The notes beneath the pieces are model-generated. The model saw only the letters and a list, made by a program, of their open reading frames with translations, did no database searches and was not told the origin of the DNA. Below, one piece after another: positions 36,994-46,408 of a stretch of DNA of 64,000 bases (positions are counted from its first letter, which is position 1; each line of letters opens with the position of its first letter). Source of the stretch: JALORV01 sp963769745 (lineage in GTDB: Bacteria > Pseudomonadota > Gammaproteobacteria > Burkholderiales > Burkholderiaceae_F); NCBI GenBank assembly GCA_963769745.1, contig CAVYNB010000029.1, positions 62,001 through 126,000 on the forward strand. Direction: 5' to 3'. The translations under genes and the position numbers were made by a program.

Positions 36994-38589
36994 CTACTTC
37001 AGATCGCGGACGATCTCGCGCGCCGCGTTGTGCCCCGGCGCGCCGGTCACGCCGCCTCCCGGATGTGCACCGGAGCCGCAGTGATACAGGCCCTTGAGCG
37101 GACCGCGGTAGCGCGCGTACCCCATGACCGGCCGCATCGAGAACAACTGGTCGAGCGACAGCTGTCCGTGGAAGATGTCACCGCCGACGAGCCCGAATTC
37201 ATCCTCCAGATCCTGGGGCGACAATGCGCGGCATCCGAGCAGCGACGAGCGGAAGTTCGGGCAATGCGCCTGCACGACATCGAAGATGCGTTCGACCGCG
37301 GTCGGCTTCAGCCTCGACCAGTCCGCCCCGGGATCGAACTGCTGGCAGAACAGGCTCGCGACGTGGGCGCCCGCCGGCGCCAGCGTGTCATCGACGACGC
37401 TGGGAATCAGCATTTCGACCACCGGCGCGGTCGAGCAACCGTCGGCCACGGCATCGCGCCAGGCCTGGTCCATGTAGGCAAGCGAGGGTGCGAACACGAT
37501 GCCACTCGCGTGGTGCGTTTGCGCATTCGACCCGGGCGCCGCGACAAAGTCGGGCAAGTGCGACAGCGCAACGTTGATACGAAACGATCCCGAGCCACAC
37601 TTGTAGCGCGCGATGGCCTCGACGAACTCGGCCGGCAACTCCGACGCTTCCAGCATGCGTTGATACAGCAGCTTGGGGTTGACGTTCGACGCGACGGCAC
37701 GCGCGCGGATGACCTCACCACCGACCAGTTCGACGCCGACGGCCGCTCCGCGCTCGACGACGACACGCTGCACCGGCGCGTCGAGCGTGATCTCGACGCC
37801 GCGTTCGCGTGCTTCGTCCGCCATCGCCTGCGTGATCGCGCCCATGCCTCCGATCGCATGACCCCATTTGCCCGGCTGGCCGTTGACCTCGCCGAAGCAG
37901 TGATGCAGCAGCACGTAGGCTGAGCCTGCCGCGTAGGGACTCGCGTAGTTGCCGACGACCGAGTCCCATCCCAGCACCGCCTTCAGCGGCTCGGATTCGA
38001 ACCAGCTGTCGAGCCAGTCACCGGCGCTCTTGGTGAAGACATCAACGAGGTCGCGCTGGCCTTCGCGCGGCAGTTGTCCGAACTGCAGCAGCAGCTTGGC
38101 GGCAGCGATCAGGTCGCGCCAGCCCTCGACCACCATCGCTCCCCCGAGATTTGGCGGTGCCTGCAGCACCCACTGCTTGAGCAGGCCGGCGAGCCGATCC
38201 AGCCGCGCATAGAAAGCGGGCAGGCGTTCAGCATCCCGTGCCGAAAACTTCGCGACCTCCGCCTGTGTGGCGGCGAGATCGCCCCCGAACTTCAGCGATC
38301 GGCCATCAGCGAGCGGCACGAAATTGGAGTACGGACGCTCGATGATGCGCAGGCCCCGCTCGCGCAGGCGCAGGTCGCGAATCACCGTGGGGTTGAGCAG
38401 GCTCACCGTGTAACTCGCGGTGGAGTTGCGGAAGCCCGGATGGAATTCCTCGGTCACCGCGGCACCGCCGACAACGCTGCGGCGCTCGACCACACGCACC
38501 TTGAGACCTGCAGCCGCGAGGTAGCTGGCACACACGAGGCCGTTGTGGCCGGCGCCGATGATCAGGACGTCGAGGGAGGATGCAGTCAT
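36994..38589 (-). CDS. Phytoene-dehydrogenase-like FAD oxidoreductase (PYROXD2-type)
   Basis: A 531-residue flavoprotein with an N-terminal dinucleotide-binding motif VLIIGAGHNGLVCASYLA, then VVERRSVVGGAAVTEEF, and a C-terminal FAD motif GLYHCGSGAHPGGGVTGAPG. It resembles the human PYROXD2 group of carotenoid-desaturase-like enzymes; bacterial members have unknown substrates. No carotenoid genes are nearby. It precedes yqaA on the same strand with a 75-base gap. Confidence 0.88.
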   Translation of the reverse strand: MTASSLDVLIIGAGHNGLVCASYLAAAGLKVRVVERRSVVGGAAVTEEFHPGFRNSTASYTVSLLNPTVIRDLRLRERGLRIIERPYSNFVPLADGRSLKFGGDLAATQAEVAKFSARDAERLPAFYARLDRLAGLLKQWVLQAPPNLGGAMVVEGWRDLIAAAKLLLQFGQLPREGQRDLVDVFTKSAGDWLDSWFESEPLKAVLGWDSVVGNYASPYAAGSAYVLLHHCFGEVNGQPGKWGHAIGGMGAITQAMADEARERGVEITLDAPVQRVVVERGAAVGVELVGGEVIRARAVASNVNPKLLYQRMLEASELPAEFVEAIARYKCGSGSFRINVALSHLPDFVAAPGSNAQTHHASGIVFAPSLAYMDQAWRDAVADGCSTAPVVEMLIPSVVDDTLAPAGAHVASLFCQQFDPGADWSRLKPTAVERIFDVVQAHCPNFRSSLLGCRALSPQDLEDEFGLVGGDIFHGQLSLDQLFSMRPVMGYARYRGPLKGLYHCGSGAHPGGGVTGAPGHNAAREIVRDLK

Positions 38590-38601
38590 GCCGGCGCGAT
38601 C

Positions 38602-38733
38602 TTAGCGACCGTGCCGTCCGCGCGGGTCGGCGCCGGTCCCGCGGGTAGCGCGACGGCCCGAGCGACTCAGCCGGGCCGCGACCGCCTAGCGGATCTGTCA
38701 ATCCGTTATCGCGTTGCACACGCAGATGCACAT
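38602..38733 (-). pseudogene. Bacterioferritin-associated ferredoxin (bfd) relic
   Basis: ATG at 38733 begins MCICVCNAITD, matching the first [2Fe-2S] cysteine pair and opening of Bfd proteins. The next codons read stop-QIR-stop-AVAA in the same frame: TGA where CGA (Arg) is expected and TAG where GAG (Glu) is expected. After this the frame stays open to TAA at 38602, but the CxxC-containing second half of Bfd is not recognisable in any frame. It starts 17 bases after the iron-binding-protein gene, so it was probably the last gene of that Fur-controlled unit. Confidence 0.65.
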
Positions 38734-38750
38734 GCTCGGCCTGCGCTCGA

Positions 38751-39824
38751 TCAGCGGTAGCCGACGCGATCGAGGATGCGCTGCGCGGCGATCTGGTTCT
38801 TGCCGATCGTGGCGATCGATACATCCTCGAATTTCGGCGTTCCCAGGCCCGCGAGCGCAGTGTTGGCTGAGGTCGCCCCCTTGACCACTGGCCACTCGTT
38901 GTTGCCGTCCGCAAAGTAGGTCTGCGCCGACGGGCTCGACAGGTACTCGAGGAACAGCACCGCATTGGCCTTGTTTGGCGCGTTCTTCGCCACCCCGCCA
39001 CCGGAGATATTGATGTGCGCTCCGGACGTGGCCTGGTTCGGCCAGACGAAGCCGACTTTGGCAACGATCTCCTTGTCCTTCGGATCGCTGGACCGCACCA
39101 GCCGCAGCCAGTAGTAGGAGTTGGTCAGCGCGACGCCGCATTCGCCGGCCGCGACGCCCTTGATCTGATCGGTGTCGCCGCCCCGCGGCGGCCGCGCCAT
39201 GTTGGCGACCATGCCCTTGGCCCACTCCTCGGTTCTGGCTTCACCGTTACGCTCGATCATCGCGCCGATGAGCGACAGCATGTACGGATGTGATCCGGAG
39301 CGGGTGCAGACGAGTCCCTTGAGCTTCGGATCGGCGAGTTTTTCGTAGGTGTCCACGTCGGTCGGTTGCACCCTCGACTTGTCGTAGACGATGAAGCGCG
39401 CGCGCTTCGAAAACCCGAACCAGGTACCGTCGTTCGCGCGCAAATTGGCGGGAATGCGATCGTTCAGCACCTTGGAGTCGACAGGCTGGAACAGGCCATC
39501 GATCTGCGCCCGCCACAGGCGCGCTGCATCGACCAGCAGGACCACATCGGCCGGGCTGTTCGCGCCTTCGGACTTCAGCCGCTGCACCAGTTGCTCGTCG
39601 CCGAGCTCGATGCGGTTCAGCTTGATACCAGTTTGCCGGGTGAAGTTGTCGTACAACGCGTTGTCGGTCTGATAGTGCCGGGCCGAGTACAGGTTCAGCA
39701 CCTTGTCCTGCGCTCGCCCATCGATGGGCGATAAAGCAGCGACGAGGATGCCGCCAAGGACGGTCAGTTGCAGGCCGCGGCGCAGCCAGGCTTCGGCGTT
39801 CCAGAGGGAGCGGGTCGATCTCAT
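38751..39824 (-). CDS. Fe(III) ABC transporter substrate-binding protein (FbpA/FutA type)
   Basis: A 357-residue periplasmic iron-binding protein. A signal peptide of about 38 residues ends near DGRAQDK. The mature protein starts VLNLYSARHYQTDNALYDNF, and later shows DVVLLVDAARLWRA, VCTRSGSHPYMLS, and the paired tyrosines in LTNSYYWLRL that bind ferric iron in this family. It sits alone here; the matching permease lies 22 kb away at 62-64 kb. A Fur box lies 75 bases upstream. Confidence 0.9.
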   Translation of the reverse strand: MRSTRSLWNAEAWLRRGLQLTVLGGILVAALSPIDGRAQDKVLNLYSARHYQTDNALYDNFTRQTGIKLNRIELGDEQLVQRLKSEGANSPADVVLLVDAARLWRAQIDGLFQPVDSKVLNDRIPANLRANDGTWFGFSKRARFIVYDKSRVQPTDVDTYEKLADPKLKGLVCTRSGSHPYMLSLIGAMIERNGEARTEEWAKGMVANMARPPRGGDTDQIKGVAAGECGVALTNSYYWLRLVRSSDPKDKEIVAKVGFVWPNQATSGAHINISGGGVAKNAPNKANAVLFLEYLSSPSAQTYFADGNNEWPVVKGATSANTALAGLGTPKFEDVSIATIGKNQIAAQRILDRVGYR

Positions 39825-39898
39825 CGTGGGTTCCGTTACGGGTCATGCGGACCGGACGTCCCGGTGCGCAGATCGAACGGTAACGAAAACTTACCTCA

Positions 39899-39923
39899 AA
39901 TGCAAATAGTTCTCATTTGCATT
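39899..39923. promoter_or_regulatory. Fur box upstream of the iron-binding protein gene
   Basis: AATGCAAAT, 7 bases, ATTTGCATT: a perfect 9-bp inverted repeat. Reading AATGCAAATGAGAACTATTT on the minus strand, it resembles the GCAAATGAGAATTATTTGC-type Fur sites of betaproteobacteria. A -35-like TTGCAT overlaps its right arm. Confidence 0.8.
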
Positions 39924-39960
39924 CCCTGATCCATGTCAATGACAGGGGCTTTGCGCCCGT

Positions 39961-40521
39961 TCAGGGGGTAATGCGCAGTTCCGGTTCGGCGACGATTGCC
40001 GGAGTGGGAGCGGCCGGCACGACGGAGTTCGCCACCAGCGCCGGCTGGACCGGACCAAGGCGGCGGGCCGCGTTGTAACGGGCGCGCCAGTACGGATCGG
40101 AGATTCGCTCGACCCGCACCCGACCCCCTCGCGCGGGCGCATGAACGAAGCGACCGTCGCCGATGTAGAGGCCGACATGCGAATAGCGACGGCCCAGCGT
40201 GTTGAAAAACACCAGGTCGCCGGCGACCAGCCGGTCGCGCTCGAGCGGGTCGCCAAGCCGGACGATGTCCTCGGATCGACGGGGAAGGACCAGGCCAGAG
40301 GCTTCCGCGAACACGTAGCCGACAAAACCGCTGCAGTCGAATCCGGCCGGTGTACGACCGCCGTACCGGTAGGGGCTGTCGACGAGAGCGAGCGCGCGTA
40401 CGACGAGCTCAGCCGCAATGCCATCGGCTCCGCCCTGGGCCCAGGACGCTGGAGCCGGCAGCATGAAAACTGCGACTCCAAACGCGATCCAGACCCGTTT
40501 CAACCGTCCGCTTCGTCGCAT
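39961..40521 (-). CDS. NlpC/P60 cysteine peptidase (cell-wall endopeptidase)
   Basis: 186 residues from ATG 40521. A signal peptide (WIAFGVAVFMLPAPASWAQG) is followed by an NlpC/P60 domain: YGGRTPAGFDCSGFVGYVF with catalytic Cys63, SHVGLYIGDGRFVHAP with His115 and His127. It probably cuts peptidoglycan stem peptides in the periplasm. A longer TTG-started reading from 40545 is less likely. It is divergent from the response regulator gene. Confidence 0.87.
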   Translation of the reverse strand: MRRSGRLKRVWIAFGVAVFMLPAPASWAQGGADGIAAELVVRALALVDSPYRYGGRTPAGFDCSGFVGYVFAEASGLVLPRRSEDIVRLGDPLERDRLVAGDLVFFNTLGRRYSHVGLYIGDGRFVHAPARGGRVRVERISDPYWRARYNAARRLGPVQPALVANSVVPAAPTPAIVAEPELRITP

Positions 40522-40621
40522 CAGCTTGGCGCGCGGCTGCCACAATGGGCGCGAACATAGCGCATTCCAGCGAGAAAACCTAAAGGTGACCGGGGCTTAC
40601 GCCGATCATTTACGTTAAATT

Positions 40622-40662
40622 CCATCCGCAATTCACACGGATGGCCGGCGTCGGAGCGCCGG
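40622..40662. repeat. Two short tandem hairpins upstream of the response regulator
   Basis: CCATCCG/CGGATGG (40622-40628 with 40638-40644) and CCGGCG/CGCCGG (40645-40650 with 40657-40662) are adjacent perfect stems about 30-65 bases before the GTG start at 40688. They would lie in the leader of its mRNA. Confidence 0.45.
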
Positions 40663-40687
40663 ATCGCAGTTCCGTCACGAGGTTGGC

Positions 40688-41869
40688 GTGCCCACCGACA
40701 CCGCTAAGACATCAACGCCGAGCGCGCCTCCCAAGCCGCGCGTCCTGATTGCAGACGATTCCCGCATCGTGCGGGCGTCGATTGTTCAGCACATCCGCGA
40801 CCGCTTCGACATCCGCGAGGTCATGGACGGCGAGGCGGCCTGGCAGGCCATCCTGCTCGACTCCTCGATCCGGGTCGTCATTACCGACCTGACGATGCCC
40901 AAGGTGGACGGCTTCGAGCTGCTCAACCGGGTCCGCAGCTCGAAAGTCCAGCGCATCCGTGAACTGCCGATGGTCGTGATTTCCGGCGAGGACGAAGCCG
41001 CGGAACGCGATCGCGCCGCCGGAATGGGCGCGACGGACTTCATCCAGAAAGGCGTGGCCGCCGCCGAGCTGATCGCCCGGCTCGAGGTACTGGTGCGGCT
41101 GTCGGCCACCCGGGAAGCCCTGGCCGAGAGCCAGGCATCGCTCGAATCGTCGCGCACGGTCGACGGCGAGACCGAGCTGCTCAACATGCCGTTTTTCGAC
41201 AAGCAGGTCGAAAAGCTCATTTCGTTTGCGCGGCGCAACCTGTCGGACGTCGCCCTGATCTGCGTGCGGATCGAGCTGTCCTTGCCGCAGCAGGAGACCT
41301 GGGAAGGCGAGGTCGACCAGCGCATCAAGCTGGTGGGCCGGACGCTGGCCGCCTCGATCCGGCTGGAAGACCTCGGCACCCGGACTGACAAGTTCGAATT
41401 CTGCGTCGCCACGCCCTCTTCCGGCCTGTCGGGCGTGCTGCGATTCGCCGCACGACTGCGCAAGGTGCTCGAAAACGTCGAGGCGGCCGGACCCGGGGTC
41501 GAGGTCTGGACCTGCATCGGCCTGTCGACGCTTTCTGAAGAATTGCGGCGCAGCGCAGAAGAACTTCGTGCGCTGGCTCAAAAGCGCGCGGCACAGGCGC
41601 AGCAAAATCGCTCGCGCCGCATCATCCTCGGGACGTCGGACGGAGTCTCGCCCGGCAGCATGGAACCGAAGCCCGAGGACGGTTCGATGGACATCAATCT
41701 CGCGCTTGCGCTGATCCGCGCTGGCCGGGCTGCCGAAGTGGTGCAACATCTGCCCAGACTGCTGGAACAGATCGCACCACTCCTGAAACTGGTGCGGCAA
41801 CAGAAAGAGCTACAAGCCACACCAGCGGAGGGAGGCGTTCATGGCGAAGTACAAGGAGTTCCACGCTAG
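40688..41869 (+). CDS. Response regulator with degenerate GGDEF-like domain
   Basis: 393 residues from GTG 40688. A receiver domain (VLIADDSRIVR, phospho-acceptor D67 in VVITDLTMPKVDGFELL) is followed by a coiled region and a diguanylate-cyclase-like fold in which the active site reads TRTDKFEF (near 230), not GGDEF. It is therefore probably a catalytically dead output module. The C-terminal ~70 residues are Gln/Leu-rich. Its last 29 bases overlap the start of prpE, implying coupled translation. Confidence 0.82.
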   Translation: MPTDTAKTSTPSAPPKPRVLIADDSRIVRASIVQHIRDRFDIREVMDGEAAWQAILLDSSIRVVITDLTMPKVDGFELLNRVRSSKVQRIRELPMVVISGEDEAAERDRAAGMGATDFIQKGVAAAELIARLEVLVRLSATREALAESQASLESSRTVDGETELLNMPFFDKQVEKLISFARRNLSDVALICVRIELSLPQQETWEGEVDQRIKLVGRTLAASIRLEDLGTRTDKFEFCVATPSSGLSGVLRFAARLRKVLENVEAAGPGVEVWTCIGLSTLSEELRRSAEELRALAQKRAAQAQQNRSRRIILGTSDGVSPGSMEPKPEDGSMDINLALALIRAGRAAEVVQHLPRLLEQIAPLLKLVRQQKELQATPAEGGVHGEVQGVPR

Positions 41870-43736
41870 GTCGATCAAGGATCCGGCCGGCTTCTGGGCT
41901 GAGCAGGCCGCACTGATCGACTGGCAGAGCCCGTTCTCGCAGGTCCTCGATTACTCCCGGCCGCCGTTTGCGAAGTGGTTCGTCGGCGGGACCACCAATT
42001 TGTGCCACAACGCGGTGGATCGTCACGTGGCAACGCGCGGCGACCAGCCGGCACTGATCTACATCTCCACCGAAACCGGCGAAGAGAAGACCTACACCTT
42101 CCGGCAATTGCACCGGGAAGTGAACCGCATGGCCGGGATCCTGCAGGCGCTCGGCGTTGGCCGCGGCGATCGCGTGCTGATCTACATGCCGATGATTCCG
42201 GAAGCGACGTTCGCGATGCTGGCCTGCGCCCGCATCGGCGCGATCCACTCGGTCGTGTTCGGCGGCTTCGCGGCCGTCAGCCTCGCCACCCGCATCGACG
42301 ATGCACAGCCGAAGGTCATCGTCTCGGCCGATGCCGGTTCGCGCGGCGGCAAACCGGTGCCCTACAAGCACCTGCTCGACGAGGCGATTGCGCTCGCCAA
42401 ATTCCCGCCGGCCCGCGTGCTGATGGTCAGTCGCGGCCTGGCCGAGGCCAAGGTCGTGGCCGGCCGCGACGCCGACTACGCGAAGCTGCGCGCCGAGCAC
42501 ATGAACGACGAAGTGCCGTGCGTCTGGCTCGAGTCCAGCGAACCGAGCTACATCCTGTACACGTCGGGCACCACCGGCAAGCCCAAGGGCGTGCAGCGCG
42601 ACACCGGCGGCTACGCGGTCGCGCTCGCCGCCTCGATGAAACTGATCTTCTGCGGCAATCCGGGCGAGACCTACTTCGCCACCAGCGACATCGGCTGGGT
42701 GGTGGGCCACAGCTACATCATCTACGGCCCGCTGCTGGCCGGGATGGCCACCATCATGTACGAAGGCACGCCGATCCGTCCTGACGGTGGCGTGTGGTGG
42801 AGCATCGTCGAGAAGTACAAGGTCACGACGATGTTCTCGGCGCCGACCGCGATCCGCGTGCTGAAGAAGCAGGACCCGGCGTTCCTGAAGAAGTACGACC
42901 TGTCGTCGCTGCGACTGCTGTTCCTCGCGGGCGAGCCGCTCGACGAGCCGACCGCGCGCTGGATCGCCGACGGCATCGGCAAACCGATCATCGACAACTT
43001 CTGGCAGACGGAGACCGGCTGGCCGATCCTGGCCATTCCGCGCGGCGTCGAGGCGCTGCCGTCGAAGTTCGGCTCGCCGGGCGTGCCCTGCTATGGCTAC
43101 TCGGTCAAGCTCTACAACGAAGCCACCGGCGAGGAGATCACGGCTCATCACGAAAAGGGCGTGGTCGCGATCGACGGCCCGCTGCCGCCGGGGTGCATGA
43201 CCACGGTCTGGGGTGACGACGCGCGCTTCGTGAAGACGTACTGGACCACCATTCCCGATCGGCAGGTCTATTCGACCTTCGACTGGGGTATCCGCGACGA
43301 GGACGGCTACTTCTTCATCCTCGGCCGCACCGATGACGTGATCAACGTCGCCGGTCACCGCCTCGGTACGCGCGAGATCGAGGAGTCGCTGTCATCGCAT
43401 CCCAACATCGCCGAGGTCGCCGTCGTCGGCGTCGCCGATCAGTTGAAGGGGCAGGTCGCGATGGCTTTCGCGATCCTGAAAGACCCGAGCCTGGCCGACA
43501 CGCCGGAGAAGAAGCTCGCGCACGAAGGCGAAATGATGAAGACCGTGGACAGCCAGCTCGGCGCGGTCGCGCGTCCTGCGCGCGTGCACTTCGTCAACGT
43601 CCTGCCGAAGACGCGATCCGGCAAGCTGCTGCGCCGCTCGATCCAGGCCCTGTGCGAAGGCCGCGATCCGGGCGATCTGACGACGATCGAGGATCCGTCC
43701 GCGCTCGACCAGATCCGCACGGCTGTGCGCCCGTAG
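41841..43736 (+). CDS. prpE: Propionyl-CoA synthetase
   Basis: 631 residues; activates propionate to propionyl-CoA via an AMP intermediate. PrpE-type N-terminus (FHARSIKDPAGFWAEQAALIDW), AMP-binding motif SYILYTSGTTGKPKGVQRD near 235-250, and C-terminal KTRSGKLLRRSIQ with the acylatable lysine near residue 592. A strong GGAGG precedes ATG 41841. The methylcitrate genes are not nearby. An intrinsic terminator follows. Confidence 0.94.
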   Translation: MAKYKEFHARSIKDPAGFWAEQAALIDWQSPFSQVLDYSRPPFAKWFVGGTTNLCHNAVDRHVATRGDQPALIYISTETGEEKTYTFRQLHREVNRMAGILQALGVGRGDRVLIYMPMIPEATFAMLACARIGAIHSVVFGGFAAVSLATRIDDAQPKVIVSADAGSRGGKPVPYKHLLDEAIALAKFPPARVLMVSRGLAEAKVVAGRDADYAKLRAEHMNDEVPCVWLESSEPSYILYTSGTTGKPKGVQRDTGGYAVALAASMKLIFCGNPGETYFATSDIGWVVGHSYIIYGPLLAGMATIMYEGTPIRPDGGVWWSIVEKYKVTTMFSAPTAIRVLKKQDPAFLKKYDLSSLRLLFLAGEPLDEPTARWIADGIGKPIIDNFWQTETGWPILAIPRGVEALPSKFGSPGVPCYGYSVKLYNEATGEEITAHHEKGVVAIDGPLPPGCMTTVWGDDARFVKTYWTTIPDRQVYSTFDWGIRDEDGYFFILGRTDDVINVAGHRLGTREIEESLSSHPNIAEVAVVGVADQLKGQVAMAFAILKDPSLADTPEKKLAHEGEMMKTVDSQLGAVARPARVHFVNVLPKTRSGKLLRRSIQALCEGRDPGDLTTIEDPSALDQIRTAVRP

Positions 43737-43755
43737 CGGGGCGATCTCTCCGAAC

Positions 43756-43794
43756 CGGCCGCGGGCTCGCGTAAGCTCGCGGCCGTTTTCTTCT
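43756..43794 (+). terminator. Intrinsic terminator after prpE
   Basis: CGGCCGCGGGCT (43756-43767), a 6-base loop, and AGCTCGCGGCCG (43774-43785) form a 12-bp stem with one G-T pair, followed directly by TTTTCTTCT. This is the clearest Rho-independent terminator in the window, and lies 20 bases after the prpE stop. Confidence 0.85.
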
Positions 43795-43807
43795 GCAGAG
43801 CCACCGT

Positions 43808-44553
43808 GTGACGTTCAACTACGCCCTGTCGGACGTCGTGCTGCCGCCGACGTCGCTGATTGTCTTGACGATCGTCGGCGTCGCGCTGCTCGGACGTCGG
43901 CGCGCGCTCGGGCTGACGCTGATTCTCGGTTCGCAGCTGCTGCTGCTGGCGCTGTCGCTGCCGGTGGTGGCGAACGCGCTGGCGCGCTCGCTCGAACCGC
44001 CGCCAGTGACGGCCAGCGACCTGAAGCGGGCGCAGGCCATCGTCATTCTTGCGGGGGGCAACAACCGTGGTGCGCCCGAGTGGGGCGGCGAGACGGTCAA
44101 GACCTACACGCTGCAACGCCTGCGCTATGGCGCGCGACTCGCGCGCGAGACGGGCTTGCCTATCCTGGTCACGGGCGGCCGGCCCGACGCCAGTCGGTTC
44201 GCCGAAGCCGCCCTGATGCGCGACGTGCTGGTCAAGGAGTACAACCTCGAGGTCCGCTGGGTCGATGTCGAGGCGAATGACGACCGGTGAAAACGCGACT
44301 CATGGCCGCCAAGGATCTGAAAGCGGCCGGGCTGTCCCGCGTTGCGCTGGTCACCGACGCGATCCATATGCCACGTTCGCGCCAGGTATTCGAATCGACC
44401 GGACTCGAAGTGATCGCCTGTCCCACCGCATACGCCGGGCAGCGTCCGTTCGCGCCGTACCAGCTGGTTCCCGGCGCCGCGGCGCTGCAGCTCTCGCAGG
44501 GGGCGCTGCGAGAGTGGGTGTCACGCGGCTACTACCTCTTGCGATACCGCTGA
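43808..44553 (+). pseudogene. YdcF-family (DUF218) protein, frameshifted near 44280
   Basis: The first part (GTG 43808, MTFNYALSDVVLPP) has two membrane spans and the DUF218 motif AIVILAGGNNRGAPEWGG, then LPILVTGGRPDASRFAEAALM and VDVEAND. The second part (RLMAAKDLKAAGLSRVALVTDAIHMPRS...) completes the domain to GYYLLRYR. Between 44265 and 44290 the conserved path changes frame twice: the bridging TTGENA lies in the third frame. Restored length ~248 residues, normal for YdcF/ElyC. It is probably involved in envelope biogenesis. Sequencing error is favoured over gene loss. Confidence 0.78.
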
Positions 44554-44576
44554 ACGTTCACCGCGAGGAGATAACG

Positions 44577-44975
44577 ATGAAGACCAAGCCCCTGCTGACA
44601 CTCGACGATGCCAGGCGCATCGCAGCCGCCGCCGAAGCGGAGGCTGTCGCCCACCAGTGGAACGTCGTGATCGCCATCTGCGACGACGGCGGGCACCTGC
44701 TGCTGCTGCATCGCCTCGACGGCGTGGCGCCCGTCTCGTCGATGATTGCGCCCGCGAAGGCGCGCGCCGCCGCGCTCGGCAAGCGCGAGACCAAGCTGTA
44801 CGAGGACATGATCAATGGCGGGCGCTCGGCGTTCCTGTCGGCGCCGCTCGACGGCATGCTCGAGGGCGGCGTGCCGATCATCGTCGACGGTCACGTCGTC
44901 GGTGCCATCGGTGTTTCGGGCGTGAAGTCGGTCGAGGACGCACAGATCGCCAAGGCGGGCATCGCGGCGCTGTAG
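44577..44975 (+). CDS. GlcG/HbpS-family protein
   Basis: 132 residues, a single-domain protein of the GlcG/HbpS (heme-binding/corrinoid PduO-C-like) family. Seen: LTLDDARRIAAAAEAEA, VIAICDDGGHLLLLHRLDGVAP and the C-terminal GGVPIIVDGHVVGAIGVSGVKS. GAGGAG lies at the usual distance before ATG 44577. Role uncertain: heme or small-molecule binding. Confidence 0.88.
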   Translation: MKTKPLLTLDDARRIAAAAEAEAVAHQWNVVIAICDDGGHLLLLHRLDGVAPVSSMIAPAKARAAALGKRETKLYEDMINGGRSAFLSAPLDGMLEGGVPIIVDGHVVGAIGVSGVKSVEDAQIAKAGIAAL

Positions 44976-45016
44976 GTCGTCGACAGATCCACGCGGCGCA
45001 CATCATCAGGGATGCG

Positions 45017-46328
45017 TCAGGGAAGCGCCGCCGATGACTCCGCCGCGCGGCGGCCTCGAGCAATGTCTATCGTCGCCAGCGCGAGCAGCCCCGCGACGAA
45101 GAAAAGGCCCGGTGAGCCCGATCGCCAGCCGATGGTTGTTGTCTGTCGCATAGACCACTGCGCCATAGGTGATCGGCCCGATGATCGCGGCCAGTTGCGT
45201 GGCGAAAGTCCATAGTCCGTAGAACTCGGCCAGGCGGTCCCTGGGGGCGAACAGTCCCGCCAGCGCGCGTCCGGCCGACTGGCTCGATCCCATGGCCAGT
45301 CCCGCGAGGTTGGCCGCCACCCAGAACATCGCCGTGCTGGTCGCCAGTCCCGCGACCGTCACCATCGCCAGCCACATCAGCAACGTGATGCCGAGAGCCA
45401 GCTTGTGCCCGAGGGCATCCTGCACGTAGCCGAAGGCGAACGCGCCGATCGCCGCGGTGACGTTCACGACCAGCACCAGCATCATCGTCTGCACGAAGGT
45501 GAACTTCATCACCTCCTGCGCGTAGATCGCCGCCAGCGCGATGACGACCATGACGCCCGCCTGGTAGAAGATCCCGCAGACAAGCAGACGGGCGAAGTCG
45601 CGATATCGATCGATGTGGCGCAGCGTGTCAAAGAGCCGGCCCAGCGCCTGGTGCACGAAGTGGCCGACGCGTTCGTCCGCCTGCGGCACGGCCCGCTCCT
45701 GCACGATCAGCAGCGCCGGCGCCGCAGCCAGCGCAAATACCGTGGCGGTGATGAGCATCGTGATCGGCACGAACTCTCCCGCGCTCGCGCCATGACCCTG
45801 GGCCCACTGCACATAGGCCAGGCACAACGCCAGCGTGATGAGGCCGCCGACATAGCCGAAGCCCCAGCCCCAGCCGGAGACCTTGCCGAGCGCATCGGGC
45901 CGGGCCAGTTCCGGAAGGAAGGCCGCAATCAGCGCGACGCCGACCATGAAGAAGAAGTTCGACACCGTGATGGCCGCAGCGGCCAGCGCGACATCGCCCG
46001 GCCCGACCGCGGCGAGCGCGGCGGTTCCGGCGATGCAGCCGCCGGTCGACACGGCCAGCAACCACTTCTTGCGCGCACGCAGATCCGCATAGGCGCCGAT
46101 CATCGGCATCGACAGCATGACCAGTGCATTGGAGATGCCGAGCGTCAGCGTCCAGGCAAAGGTCGCCCAGTCCGCGTTGGCCGCGACGACACCGACGAAG
46201 TAAGCGTTGAATACCGCCGTCAGCACCACGGTCGTGTAGCCCGAGTTGGCGAAGTCGTAGCCGGCCCAGGCCATCACCTCGCGCGGACGAACGCCGGGAT
46301 TGAGTGCTGCAGGATCGAAGATCGGCAT
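45017..46328 (-). CDS. MFS permease (UMF1 type), frameshifted at 3' end
   Basis: About 437 residues with 12 membrane spans, UMF1/Atg22-like. Seen: MAWAGYDFANSGYTTVVLTAVFNAYF, LSMPMIGAYADLRARKKW, and GWGWGFGYVGGLITL in the first half. After AIGLTG the uncorrected frame turns Arg-rich to a stop at 45006. Dropping one base in GGGCC near 45106 restores the hydrophobic end LFFVAGLLALATIDIARG with a stop at 45017. Start placed at ATG 46328 (MPIFDPAAL); GTG/TTG upstream is possible. Confidence 0.82.
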
Positions 46329-46395
46329 GGGATTCCGTCGGCGCGCGGTGCCCACGCATGCTACGCGAGCAGATCGCCCGAGCGGGCACCGTTCG

Positions 46396-46401
46396 TATAC
46401 T
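46396..46401 (+). promoter_or_regulatory. -10 element abutting the Lrp-type gene
   Basis: TATACT lies 7 bases before ATG 46409, so transcription would begin at about the start codon, with no room for a Shine-Dalgarno site. A leaderless mRNA is implied. Confidence 0.4.
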
Positions 46402-46408
46402 GCTACAC

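Noticed and set aside
40560..40687. Possible riboswitch before the response regulator
   Set aside because: Only two short hairpins; none of the conserved core sequences of known riboswitch classes, including c-di-GMP, can be seen.
41694..43358. Long open frame antisense to prpE
   Set aside because: His/Arg/Asp-rich shadow of a well-conserved synthetase.
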